Shown here: piece by piece, positions 10,648 through 19,849 of the stretch
Layout of the letters: every line of letters begins with the position of its first letter
How positions within the stretch are numbered: position 1 is the stretch's first letter
Source of the DNA: Liquidambar formosana
Lineage: Eukaryota > Streptophyta > Magnoliopsida > Saxifragales > Altingiaceae
NCBI GenBank assembly: GCA_039720395.1
Contig: CM077826.1
Location: 37,910,790 to 37,974,789, forward strand
Length of the DNA stretch: 64,000 bases
Direction: 5' to 3'
The notes under the pieces: model-generated
What the model saw: the letters and a program-made list of their open reading frames with translations, nothing else
Told to the model about the DNA's origin: nothing
The model's database searches: none
Program-made: the position numbers and the translations under genes

Positions 10648-11921
10648 TATGTATAGATATAGATATAGATACGTATAGGGAATGAAGAATATGAGCTCAG
10701 AGCAAGGCAAGCATAATAGCACCACGACATGCAAGGAAAAAAGTGGGCGTCCAACAAGGCCTACAAATCAGTCATACACCATCTTAGACCTGAGACATAC
10801 GCCTCATGGAAGTCCCAAAAGGCTTACACCTCGCAGATGTCCTCTAAGGATGGAGGCACATCACCACCTTTGTCATCTTGTAAGCATGCGGTAACGTCAA
10901 TGGCACCTACCACCAACAAGCTCATATAGGGCCCTGTAGACCCCCGACATGGCATAAAATGACAGGGTGCAATGCCTTCCCTCACAGGGTACCTGGCACC
11001 AGCAGTCTTAAAGACATGAAACACATTGGTCTTCTGCCTTAGGGAAGTGGTCTGAACCTTAAGGGGCCAAGGCAGCAATACATGATGCCTTCCTCTCGGG
11101 CTCCACATCAATTTTTTGGTTTCCCCTGTGGCTGAGTACAATTACGCAATCTATGTACATTTCTAGAATGTGGAAAATGCTCACAAGTTTCAGAACACCA
11201 ATTCACCGGTAGTCATTAGAGGTTGTCACACATGTATATTAGTACAGTATGAACTCAACAGACAGAAAATAATATGATCGAGAAAGGAGATAATACTAAA
11301 CCTGTTCATGCAAGAGCCAAATTGATTTGGAGACTGATCCCTGACATCTGCAACAGGATCGATGCTCCTTCCTGGTGCTGCTACACCTTGCCTACCTATG
11401 CTTGTTTCCATTATTGGTGATGGATGCGGGCTGAGACCAGAACTATAAGGGACTCGTTGATAAGGCCCAACAGAGTATGGCATTGACCCAAGAGTAATGC
11501 TACTACTATTAGCAGTGCCACTAGATTTAGAGCTCGCTAAACTTGCCTCTGATGATAAAGAACTCAGATCCAGGCTGGGAACCTGGATCCCATTATCAAG
11601 AGTAGCTATGCCCTGCTCCCATTGCTTGAAACAGTAGTTACAAACCCGAATCTTCTCACACTCTTCCTGGGGAATATTTGTGTCAGAAGATGGGGCAGGA
11701 ACTGAGTTTGCCGTACACTTGGCACAGAAAACTCGCCCGCAGAGTCGACAATGGTGTCTACGGTTGAATACTGTGAACTGGGAATCGCACTCGTAGCATA
11801 CCCTACAGCTCCGATCGGGCATCCAAAAATCCCTCGACACATTAGCTGGCTCAGACCGCCAAGGGAGCCAGGATTTCACAATGCCAACTAACTCAGAGAA
11901 TGTCTTGTCGGGGGCGTCCAT
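281..11921 (-). CDS. FAB1: FAB1-type 1-phosphatidylinositol-3-phosphate 5-kinase, 5' two thirds (8 exons, 3' partial)
   Basis: Phosphorylates PtdIns3P to PtdIns(3,5)P2 on late endosome and vacuole membranes. Exons read from the sequence on the minus strand: 11302-11921, 9514-10257, 3620-3773, 3096-3440, 1778-2685, 1353-1684, 537-660 and 281-451, all with AG acceptors, GT donors and matching phases. They encode about 1132 residues in this order: FYVE finger, acidic linker, Cpn60/TCP1-like domain, Ser-rich linker, then the plant FAB1 Cys/His-rich region. FAB1A/B proteins are about 1750-1800 residues, so the C-terminal PIP kinase domain lies beyond the left edge. The start is the ATG at 11919-11921, which gives the usual short leader before the FYVE finger. 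Exon 1778-2685 carries two apparent 1-base insertions, so the copy is either a pseudogene or contains sequence errors. It resembles FAB1A/B, which have the FYVE domain, rather than FAB1C/D, which lack it. Confidence 0.93.
680..722. repeat. (GA)n microsatellite in a FAB1 intron
   Basis: About 21 GA units lie 20 bp upstream (gene sense) of the acceptor of FAB1 exon 7. On the coding strand this is a (TC)n tract that may serve as part of the polypyrimidine tract. The length is likely to vary between individuals. Confidence 0.9.
996..1198 (+). mobile_element. tRNA-derived SINE in a FAB1 intron
   Basis: The head has a box A-like TAGCTCAGTTGG and a box B-like GAGTTCGACTC, as in a tRNA-derived pol III promoter. 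It then runs about 130 bp through GGTTTCATGGTTCTCATGGG to a T/C-rich end and a short A tail. Flanking direct repeats (aatatctcatatgta at 981-995; aacatctcaaatgta at 1199-1213, 2 mismatches) are the target duplication. A cloverleaf tRNA cannot be drawn, so it is not a tRNA gene. Confidence 0.75.
1778..2685 (-). CDS. FAB1: FAB1 coding exon 5, with two apparent single-base insertions
   Basis: Acceptor TTTCAG at 2686-2688 and donor GTAAGC after GATCAG both need phase 0, yet the exon is 908 nt, two more than a multiple of 3. The reading frame changes at about 2612 (GCAGGCTTAT, just after QYGIFA) and again at about 2187 (GAAAGAATTG, after NMGSE). Removing one base at each site would restore one frame through AYHLALETSFLADEG, the Ser-rich linker and EEFPPSPSDHQSILVSLSSR. 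Both sites sit in short homopolymers (GG, AAA). The exon therefore either records consensus errors or marks a broken gene. Family knowledge supports one continuous exon here. Confidence 0.88.
3096..3773 (-). CDS. FAB1: FAB1 coding exons 3 and 4: Cpn60/TCP1-like domain
   Basis: Exon 3 (3620-3773, 154 nt) encodes the block VVRGVVCKKN through SNHLSSFDTLLQQ. Exon 4 (3096-3440, 345 nt, phase 0 at both ends) encodes MDHLKMAVAKIEAHHPDVLL through EGCPKPLGCT. Together with the first codons of exon 5 (LLRGASGDELKKVKH) they form the chaperonin-like domain that binds the Vac14/Fig4 regulatory partners in characterised FAB1/PIKfyve enzymes. The intron 3441-3619 is short. The intron before exon 3 is 5.7 kb because of nested transposons. 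Confidence 0.93.
4450..4640 (-). mobile_element. SINE of the same family, inverted, in FAB1 intron 2
   Basis: Read on the minus strand it matches the SINE at 996-1198: box B (AGTTCGACTCTTG), CCCCTTGGGGCCACCCACAC, GTTTCATGGTTCTCATGGG, a TTTCCTCGTTATC end and an A tail. The region before box B is diverged or missing, so it is probably 5'-truncated. It lies in the intron between FAB1 exons 2 and 3. Confidence 0.65.
4640..6498. other. Unassigned part of FAB1 intron 2
   Basis: Contains an (AC)n microsatellite (4886-4907) and a less AT-rich block (about 5130-5700) that has an open frame of 109 codons (5250-5579) but no recognisable domain. I see no FAB1 exon in it. The block may be a diverged LTR or another old insertion, but I found no repeated ends. 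Confidence 0.4.
6804..7641. mobile_element. Non-autonomous hAT element, 838 bp
   Basis: The terminal inverted repeats are CAGGCCCGGTTTTG on the left and, read inward from the right, TAGGGCCGGTTTTG. They are flanked by a perfect 8-bp target duplication gcaatgtc (6796-6803 and 7642-7649). The 8-bp duplication and the CAGGG-CCGG-type ends are diagnostic of hAT. The interior is AT-rich with no transposase frame. It sits inside the MULE-like element 6510-8697. Confidence 0.82.
8404..8625 (-). mobile_element. Second tRNA-SINE family (Au-like), inverted
   Basis: On the minus strand it starts with the box A-like TAGTCCAGCTGGTAAGGGC and a box B-like GGGTTTAATTCCC, and ends in CGTTATC and a 23-base A tail (plus-strand T run 8404-8426). 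The head differs from the SINE at 996, so it is another family. It resembles angiosperm Au SINEs from memory. No clear target duplication is seen because the tail abuts a (TA)n tract. Confidence 0.65.
8709..9513. other. Remaining FAB1 intron 2, no feature recognised
   Basis: AT-rich sequence without coding potential or visible repeat ends. The last base before coding exon 2 is 9513. Confidence 0.5.
9514..10257 (-). CDS. FAB1: FAB1 coding exon 2: acidic linker
   Basis: The exon is 744 nt, with acceptor ATCAG before GAGCGAT and donor GTAAAT. It opens with an Asp run (SDDDDDEYGVYQ), continues through a charged low-complexity part with runs of Glu and Asp, then enters a conserved block (HFRALVAQLL, SWLEIITSLSWEAA) that in FAB1 proteins leads into the Cpn60-like domain. 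Phases match exon 1 (AG|G) and exon 3 (AG|C). The open reading frame is intact. Confidence 0.93.
10258..11301. other. FAB1 intron 1
   Basis: The intron holds an (AT)n/A-rich tract (10610-10675) and a less AT-rich block (about 10680-11140). Neither strand of the block gave a recognisable protein, though a 105-codon minus-strand frame exists (10824-11141). The block may be a captured or inserted fragment. No terminal repeats were seen. Confidence 0.45.
11302..11921 (-). CDS. FAB1: FAB1 coding exon 1: start codon and FYVE zinc finger
   Basis: This 620-nt exon starts at ATG (11919-11921) and ends with AG before donor GTTTAG, leaving phase 2. The FYVE finger spans about residues 31-104. It shows the WxxD-type motif DFWMPD (31-36), the basic patch RRHHCR (54-59) that binds PtdIns3P, and the expected CxxC pairs (CRVC, CGRVFCAKC, CNYC). 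A Ser-rich low-complexity stretch follows. This domain recruits the enzyme to PtdIns3P-rich endosomes. No lesion is visible in this exon. Confidence 0.95.
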
Positions 11922-11950
11922 TGACAAACAGTCCCCGTGCCCCCTTTCAT
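11888..11950 (-). promoter_or_regulatory. Upstream ORF overlapping the FAB1 start codon
   Basis: In the likely FAB1 5' leader an ATG at 11948-11950 opens a 20-codon reading frame out of frame with FAB1. It runs through the FAB1 ATG and stops at 11888-11890. A second, 3-codon uORF lies just upstream (11953-11964). If both are in the mRNA they should lower initiation at the main ATG. The transcript start is not known from the sequence. Confidence 0.45.
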
Positions 11951-12776
11951 TATTAAATGCTCATTGGCCACTGTCAACACGATATCCCAGAAAGAAGAAG
12001 GTGGAGAGAAACAATGTCTGATCCCAGTAATAGAGTCCGGTCCCAAACTCAAAAAACCAGATACAAAATCTGAACAAATTTTCTCAAAATGAAGATGCGA
12101 ATAAGATGATCCCAACCAAAATAGAAATTAAACTCTACAGCTTCTGAGCAACAGCACATATAATTCAAATTTCCGAATCCCATGAACTACCTGAATTCAA
12201 TTGATCAAGACCCATCGGCAACGATCGACAGCGCCACAACTGCCCTTGATTCTCCATCAGAAACCAGTAAAGGACTTGATTCATTCCTTTTCAGTTTCAT
12301 CAATTAATTGAAAAGCTGACTCTTGGGATATTTTAGAATCCAAATTCAAAAGTTGAAACCCTAATCTCTGTACGATTCAACTTCTGCATCCGTCTACCGC
12401 TAACTGCAAAAAAAAAAAAAAAAAGGGACTGATTCGAAATCCCCAAAATCTGAAAACTCTACGAAACCCTTGTCAACCACCACAAATGAGATAAAAACAC
12501 GGTTTCTACGATGACCCAACTCAGACCCACCTGTCCTCGATCACTCCCACGCGTAATCCACGAATTCCCATTCAAAACAAAAATCCCACCTCGCCCTAAT
12601 AACATCAACCCAAAACAAACATCACGTCTATGATTATATGTCCTGATAAACCCAAATTTGTTTCATGTCATCAAACGCAATCACTGCTTCCCAATACATA
12701 TATAGAAATAAAATCTGAAAGAGAACAAAATTACCTTGAATTGCAATCAACATCGCAATCAGATCTCCGAGTGAAG

Positions 12777-12808
<32 letters not shown>

Positions 12809-13260
12809 AAAGGCAAGGCACCGAACAGATTTGCGCCACGACCACAAAAACCGTGATATGCCGAAAGCTGAGGGGTACGTGGCCAAAATCCGCCCTACCC
12901 AGAAAGCGATTCTTTATAGATTTAATTGAAACGATGATTCAGCAATCAATGAATCAATCATGAAGTTCTCGTTCTCAGGGATATTGTGTGATGAATGTGA
13001 ATATACAAATATGTATTGATACGCGTATGTACGATGAGATATAAAAAGAAATATATATATAGATATGAACCGGAGGAGGATCAGAAAATGTATATCTATT
13101 TGGAGAAATTGAGTCCTTTTCTTCCCTTTCTAATAATATATATCCTCTCCTTCCTGGGATCAATTTGTATCTTCGTTAGTCTCTTTTTGTTTCCTTTCGC
13201 TGTAGCGGCGATGGTGACTTTCCCTCCTCTGACTGGCTGACTGCAACGTCAATACGATAT
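11922..13260 (-). promoter_or_regulatory. FAB1 5' leader and upstream region
   Basis: No coding exon is visible here. A plausible 5'-UTR intron runs from the donor GTAATT at about 12734-12731 (after TTCAAG) to the acceptor GTTCAG ending at 12070. It would leave a leader exon at about 12735-12830. A telo-box (AAACCCTAA, 12356-12364, plus strand) and poly(A)/poly(T) tracts (12409-12424, 12788-12811) lie inside. Telo-boxes are common near plant transcription starts. The core promoter cannot be placed with confidence. Confidence 0.4.
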
Positions 13261-13540
13261 ACTCCATATCGTTATATATCGTCACCCAAAAAAACTATAT
13301 TGAAGCAATTATTGTTTTATTTTATTTTTTACACTTTTTCCAACTAAAATATCGTAATTTTCGGTTTGATTAATTTCTGAACACGAATAGGCTCATCACT
13401 ACTTTACATCACTTATCGATTCACTTAATACTCTATTAATAGGAGGATTACATTGACTGATCACTGACTTTTTTTATTTATTTATTTATTTATTTATTTA
13501 TAAAAAACAATAGAAGAAGATTTATTAGACAAAAATATTA

Positions 13541-14511
13541 GGGTAAATTACATTAAGACCCCCTCTAAAATCTGACAATTACAAATAGACCCCCTCACGT
13601 TTTTGAAATTACATTAAGACCCCTTCCCTCTAACTTCCTTCTATAATCCGTTAAATTACTTTCAATTTTTTTCAAAATACCTTAATTACCCTTATTGGAT
13701 GACAACTTCCATGCTAAATGCATATAATTCATCAGTCCAACACATTCATCCTGTACATTTGATTGATTTATTTATTTATTGATAAACAACTAAATGATTA
13801 TATATATATAAAAGAAAAATGCCAAAGAGCTTAAATTTTTGTCCAACTGATGTGATAGCCATCAGATTTGCTCATTAGAAACAATTATCTATTTAATTGA
13901 TGTGTAAAAAAAAAAAAAAATTGATTTGCCAAGTTGCCACCTCATTTGCCACCTCTATACGTGCATTTCCATTGTAATAATTCTTTTTATTTATTTCTAC
14001 ATATGAGTAATGCTACATAGCCTTTTTTTTTTTTTTTTTACTCAAATGAGGTGGCAACTTAGCAAATCAAATTTTTTGTTTTTTATTTTGCAAATCAATT
14101 AAAAATTTAATTAAATAAATAATTATTTCTAAACAGCAAATTTGAAAGCTGCCACATCAGTTGGATAGAAATTTTAAATTGTTTTTAGCATTTTTCTTAT
14201 ATATATATATATATATATATATTATCTTTTAGTTGTTTATCAATAATAATTAAAAAATTTAAAAGTATTGGATGAACTATTGGACTGGTGAGTTGTACGC
14301 ATTTAATATGGAAGTTATCATCCACTAAGGGTAGTTAGGGTATTTTGAAAAAATTTGTATATGATTTAACGGATTAATGGACGGAAGTTAGAAGGAGGGG
14401 TCTCTTTGTAGTTTATTCTGTAAAGTAGGGAGTGTCAGTGTAATTTTAAAAATGTGAGGGGGTGTATCTGTAATAGTCAGATTTTAGAGGGGGTCTTATT
14501 GTAATTTACCC
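13541..14511. mobile_element. Long-TIR MULE-like MITE upstream of FAB1, 971 bp
   Basis: The two ends are long inverted repeats (about 200 bp) beginning GGGTAAATTACATTAAGACC. They are flanked by a perfect 9-bp duplication aaaatatta (13532-13540 and 14512-14520). The centre (about 13814-14200) is a second inverted repeat (AAAATGCCAAAGAGC... / ...TTTTTAGCATTTTTC), probably a nested foldback inserted at the axis. No coding sequence is present. Confidence 0.8.
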
Positions 14512-14520
14512 AAAATATTA

Positions 14521-15130
14521 TTTATGTCTGCACGGATTTGATTCCATACACATGTTGAAATCTTCTAAACAATTGACTCAAACAAATTAACCTTATATTG
14601 AATGTCCTCAATAATTAAACCCACCAAAGAATGATCATTCTCGTCAAAATTCGAGTTCCATATAGCTATATTTATACTACCTATAAAAAGATAAATCGCA
14701 TAAAAACTTTTGAACGACCAATATACCTTTATTTTTTATTATAAAAAAATACATATCTAACCTTCCTTTAAAAAACACATAATAAACATTCTTATCATTT
14801 GGTAACAAACAAAAGTTAGATTTTAACTCAAACTCTTAACAAATTAAAATTAGATTCTTATTCAAATTCTTTTTCGTAGAGCGACTTTTAAGTCGTATGA
14901 TAATATATATGGTTATAAACTCTTTAGATATTCCGTTTTATGAAGAAAAAATTTTTGAATGTATATTTAAAGAATTTTTAATCTTTCGTTGATAATTTTG
15001 ATTATTAAAAAAAATGTACTTTTGAATTTTAAACTTTATCTTTTATGAAAAAAAATATAAAATCTTTATATATTTATTATTTTGTATAACTAATAATATT
15101 TAAAAATATTCATGTCCAAGTCACGTGAGT
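14521..15130. other. AT-rich spacer, nothing recognised
   Basis: Very AT-rich, no open frame, no repeat ends seen. Confidence 0.5.
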
Positions 15131-15134
15131 TATA

Positions 15135-15136
15135 TC

Positions 15137-15169
<33 letters not shown>

Positions 15170-15762
15170 GATACACAATTAAGAGAATTCACTTTGTCAT
15201 TGGATTGCACCTAAAATTACTAAATGACCTTTAAAATATCATTAGGCTAATAAATAATTTAGTAATTTCAAAACTTGAAAACAGGTACCACTCAACATTT
15301 TCTCCTACTTCTTCTCACTTTCTAACTCTCTTTTTCTCTCTCACGTTTATCTCATAATTTTTTTATTAAAATAAAAAATAAAAAAAAAGAAAAAAAAAAA
15401 ACTCCTCCTCTCCCCATATTCTTATCTCTTCTACAAACTACATAATCCCCAAAAATTCTCTCACTTATCCATTTTGTTATACACGCATTGCGTGTGCCTG
15501 ACAACTAGTATATATAAAACCAATTCCCTTTGTGGTTGGATTGTACTTGAAAAATACTAAAATACCTTTATAAGTTAATAAAATTAAGAGACGATTTGGT
15601 AATTTTACCAATTTTAAAAAACCTACAACCTGTTTTTTCTTAATTCTCTCCTACACTCATATATGCGATTTAAAAACTTAGAAACTGACATAATAGTTTT
15701 ACTGATGGAATGGAAACTTGAAAAGATGTATTGCACATGTATCGCGTGTGCTCGATAACTAT
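15135..15762 (+). mobile_element. Possible Helitron, two tandem units with hairpin-CTAG type ends
   Basis: Unit 1 ends at 15508 with a 7-bp stem (acacgca, 15481-15487, pairing with tgcgtgt, 15489-15495), 9 bases, then CTAG followed by T. This is the classic Helitron 3' end. Unit 2 ends at about 15762 with a similar but imperfect hairpin (GCACATG/CGTGTGC) and CTAT. Both units share an internal start (CCCTTTGTGGTTGGATTGTAC / CACTTTGTCATTGGATTGCAC). The 5' end TC was not located with confidence. Confidence 0.45.
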
Positions 15763-16326
15763 TATATATATATCTTTTTTTAATTTAAAAAAGTCTTTTC
15801 CTTCTTTCTGAATCATTTTACTTTATGTTTTCTTTTTGACAAAATTTCTTTTTTAAAAGAAAATTTTGAATCATTTTAAAATATACTCTTTAGGGTTTAT
15901 AGCTAGTAAAGTAATTAATTTAGAGGGAGTATTTGTTTTCACCTTCAATTTTGCCAAGCAACAAAACGATGACGTTCTCAATGATTGGCAGTCAAAATCT
16001 CAAAGCTTAAATGCCAGAGCATAACAAAAGGGGGATGAGCGGCGCAATTTTGTAATTAATTTACGAGAATAGGCTCCATTCTAAAAGAACATTGATTTGG
16101 TTTGGGTGCGTTTTTGACCAGACATCTGACATGCGTCCAGTATTCGTGGGATGGGATGTTTGTAAAATGAGTGGATTTGATTGGTATACATTTTAATCAC
16201 ATTTGTTGTCCCCAAACCCAAACCGCGGAAAACGCGTCTGGAGTCCATTTAATTCGTTTTCTAAGTAGATAAAGTTTAATTGTATTACGCCAGCTATGCT
16301 CTTTTCATACCATAAGGGAAGTTCCA
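15763..16326. other. Spacer, nothing recognised
   Basis: Mixed AT-rich sequence with no coding potential. It ends at the 9-bp duplication of the next element. Confidence 0.45.
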
Positions 16327-16335
16327 TTTTTAAAT

Positions 16336-18185
16336 GAGCATTTTGTTCAGAAAAATCCTATACTTTGACTAAAAGCTCAAACTTCGCCAATATTTTTGAA
16401 AACGTCCAACTAAAATAACAAAAACCATTTTAGACAACCATACCCTTCTCTAGTTTCATCTTAACTATACCTCACTCCAGTAAATTCTCCACTCCGCCAA
16501 CTCGAACTCCACACCATTTTTTACAGCCAATGGTCCTTTTTTTATTTTTTTTTATTTTTAAATCAAACACTGTAACTCTCTAAGCAAAAACAAAAATAAA
16601 ATTAAAAAAACAAAAAATTGAAGAAAGGGGGGTGCACATGAATTACCCAACTCTGGCCAACTCTCTACTCCGGCCAACTCCATTTATTTCGGCCAACGGT
16701 TGTGTTTTTTTTTTCTTTTTTGGTTTTTTCAGTACTTTAACAAAACACCACAAAAAATTGAAGAAGGGGACTATGCACGTGAATTCCCCCTACTCCGGCC
16801 AACTCCCCACTTCGTCCCCAGACATAGACCCCTTTACTTGTCACAGTCCAGCGAAGAACTTTCCATCCAAAATGCAATTCAACCCCTTCCCACTCCACGA
16901 AAAAAGCAAATCTGACCCGGATAGGAGAAGAAGAAAATGGTAGCCGGCGCCGAATTCGTTGCAGAAAACGACCTCTCAGTTTTTATTTTTAATTTTTCTA
17001 TCTTAGTTGGGTTTTCAAAATGGTTTGCCCGAGAAGAACTAGAATTTTTTTTCTTGTGGGTTCTTTTTGGGTGTGATGGTAACGATAATTTTGTTAATTT
17101 TGTGGGTTTTACATGATGATTTTATAAATTTTTTTGCTCAAAAATGATGTTGGATGTCTTCTATCTCACCGGTGTTTGCTCGCCTCACCGTGTTCACCCG
17201 TCGATGACTGACCCGTCTTCGACAGCGGTGTTGCTTCTCGCCGGACTCAATCACTGGTTGGCAGTGAGAGGGATTTGATTGCCGGAAGGTCAGATCTGCT
17301 CTTTTCGTAGAGGTTTGAATGCCTCCCACGGTCATCGTCGCGGGTGATGCAGATCCATGTAAAACCCCATTTTTCACCACGGTTCTCCCCATTCTCTCTC
17401 ATCCTCGCCGGCGACCCCATCAACATTCGACATCGGACCGCCGTCACTATTAGAAACCCTTTGTGACCATGGCAGCCCATTATCATCACACCACCAGTTT
17501 TTCGGATCTCAAACTCAAACACAAACGACAACGAGAATACGGCTATGTATGGATTTAGAGAAATGGAGAGAAAATAAGAGAAGAGAAAATTACTTTCTCT
17601 CTCCTTCCCTCATTTTGATCGTTAAGTCAGGAGAAAAGAGAAAGAAATGGGGAGAAATGGAAAGAAAATGAGGTCTTTACCTTTATTTTCAAATGGAGAG
17701 ATTTGGAGAGAAATAGAGATAAAATGAATTATTGAGTGATGAAATGACAATTATACCCTCACACAATTTTTGTTTAATATATAAAAAAAGGTAATTATAT
17801 AATTATGATTACTTTATCTCATTTTCTCTTCATTAATGAGGTCTACTAGCCAAACAGGATAGAGAGAGTTATTTTTTCTTATTTTGTTCCCTTCTCTTCC
17901 TTTCTCTTCTTTCCATTTCTCTCAATTCATACACAGCCTACAAGTTGGGCAACAAAATCAAGAAAAAAACAGGGAAGAGAATAAAGGAAAGAGATGAAAG
18001 GAAAGGGAAGGCTGTTTGTGGCGTTAGGGGTGAGTGATTTGGGGAATACCTCAACCAAACCAGATGCAACTAGATGGGGGTATATTTGTCTAAAATGCTT
18101 TTTGTTCTTTTAGTCGGGCAATATAAAAAATTAGGTGAAGTTTGAGGTTTATAGCAAAATTTAAGACTTTTCTAGACAAATGCCC
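16336..18185. mobile_element. MULE-like element, 1.85 kb, with a nested foldback
   Basis: Long inverted ends (left starts gagcattttgttcagaaaa; right, read inward, gggcatttgtctagaaaag) are flanked by a perfect 9-bp duplication tttttaaat (16327-16335, 18186-18194). The less AT-rich interior (16640-17540) contains short open frames without recognisable domains. A foldback (about 17541-17938, arms GGCTATGTATGGATTTAGAG / inverse of CAATTCATACACAGCC) is nested inside. Confidence 0.72.
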
Positions 18186-18211
18186 TTTTTAAATTGATTG
18201 ATGATAAGGGC

Positions 18212-18243
<32 letters not shown>

Positions 18244-18352
18244 ACTTGCACCACATACATACGGAAAAATAAAAAGAGTCAACCAATTGAGTCATCTATA
18301 CTTCTATTTCTATATCATGGAATTGTGCTTTTGATTGGAGGTACACAGTGAC

Positions 18353-18531
18353 ACAGAGGTGATCTCATCAGCACGTGTTGATGTAAGTTACATCAACACT
18401 ATGCATTGGGGGTTGTACTCCTTGCATTGATTCAATGCACTTCACATCTCACTAATGCATAAGGTACAACTCTCAATGCAGGTTTTGATATAAGTTATAT
18501 CAACACGTGCTTACCTGATCATAATTCCACA
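18353..18531. mobile_element. Foldback MITE of the CACGTG family, copy 1
   Basis: The two ends are near-inverted copies around CAGCACGTGTTGATGTAAG. The middle contains TATGCATTGGGGGTTGTA and CTAATGCA...AAGGTACAAC. Five further copies lie in the window (18972, 19190, 19508, 19722 and 48072), all with the alternating GCATTG and CACGTG words. Confidence 0.6.
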
Positions 18532-18738
18532 GTGACATATAAAATATTTCTCATCAGGTTTTAATATATAATCTTAAATAAGGGTTAAAGTAGTCATTTC
18601 AACAAAGAATCCACAAATAACTATCAACTTTCCACAACTGACAATTCTCAATTGCATTAGAAGGAGATAACTGAAGTGTTGTGCACGCATATTATATGTG
18701 CCATAATAGAAGTCTAGTGTCATCAACACTTGTCATTG

Positions 18739-18862
18739 ATAATTACTCCTTCTGTCTCAAAAAGATAGGTTTTTTTTGTAGCTTTTTTTGTTCCAAAATG
18801 TTTGTCTATTTTGAAAAGTCAAATCATCATTTTTTTAAAACTTCTTATAATACCCCTTGTTA
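18739..18862. mobile_element. Stowaway-like MITE fragment (one end)
   Basis: ACTCCTTCTGTCTCAAAAAGA after a TA resembles a Stowaway terminal repeat (CTCCCTCCGTCYC). The other end is not seen, so this copy is truncated. Confidence 0.45.
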
Positions 18863-18971
18863 TTTCAATAATCACTTTTAACACAAAACCCAATAATAAT
18901 TTCATCAACACATACTCACTTGATCATCATCACACACACACACAAACACACACACATATATATATGGTTAT

Positions 18972-19132
18972 ATTCTTATCAGCACATGTTAATATAAGTT
19001 ATATCAACACTATGCATTGGGGGTTTTATCCTTTGCATTGATCTAATGTACCACATATCCCACTAATGCACAGGATATAACTCTCAATGCAGGTATTGAT
19101 ATAAGTTATATTAGCACGTGCTTACCTGATCA
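18972..19132. mobile_element. CACGTG-family foldback MITE, copy 2
   Basis: Same order of words as copy 1 (CAGCACATGTTAATATAAG, ATGCATTGGGGGTTTTATC, CACTAATGCACAGGATATAA, TAGCACGTGCTTACCTGATC). It is preceded by a (CA)n tract and followed by (TA)n. Confidence 0.6.
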
Positions 19133-19189
19133 TCATTATATATATATATAGAGAGAGAGAGAGAGGATGATGATTTGAGCTATAGGATG

Positions 19190-19345
19190 GTGATGAGGTG
19201 AGCACGTGATGTAACTTATATTAGCATCATGCATTGGGCATTATATCTTTTGCATTTACATAATATACCTTATAACCCACCAATGCAAGGGGTTACCTTA
19301 GTGCATAGTACTGATATAACTAAGTCAGCATGTTCTTATTGGTTT
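19190..19345. mobile_element. CACGTG-family foldback MITE, copy 3 (diverged)
   Basis: GAGCACGTGATGTAACTTAT at the left and CAGCATGTTCTTATTGG at the right are inverted. The middle has CATGCATTGGGCATTATAT and CCACCAATGCAAGGGGTTA. This copy belongs to a subgroup distinct from copies 1, 2 and 4. Confidence 0.5.
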
Positions 19346-19507
19346 TGATCATGTGCGGGATATCCTGGGTATCTTGTACGATCATAACCATCCATGAACG
19401 ACCCATGCACGTATGAATGCGCGCATGTCATTCATGGACGGCCATAATGAAACGAGATAGTCCGAGATATCCCACACTTGAACAGCCCTTATATATATAT
19501 ATATATA

Positions 19508-19672
19508 CAGAGGTGATCCCCACGTGCTGATGTAAGTTACATCAGCACTATGCATTGAGGGTTGTACCCTTTGTATTGATTTAATGCACCTCACATCTCA
19601 CTAATGCACAAGGTACGACTCCCAATGTAGGTTTTGATGTAAGTTATATCAGCACATGCTTACCTGGTCATC
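19508..19672. mobile_element. CACGTG-family foldback MITE, copy 4
   Basis: Closely similar to copy 1, including ACAGAGGTGATC at the left end and GCTTACCTGGTCATCATCC at the right end. It lies between (TA)n tracts, suggesting a preference for TA-rich targets. Confidence 0.6.
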
Positions 19673-19674
19673 AT

Positions 19675-19707
<33 letters not shown>

Positions 19708-19721
19708 ATCTATCTATCTTT

Positions 19722-19806
19722 CGCATTGACATAATGTACCTTATAACCCACCAATGCAAGAGATTGCCTTAATTATATAACTTATATCAGCACGTTCTTA
19801 TAGAAT
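19722..19806. mobile_element. CACGTG-family MITE fragment, copy 5
   Basis: Only the right half remains (GCATTGACATAATGTACC, CCACCAATGCAAGAGATT, CAGCACGTTCTTATAG). It matches the diverged copy 3 subgroup. Confidence 0.45.
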
Positions 19807-19849
19807 CAGTTCTTATCTATATATATATATATATATGTGTACATAAAAT

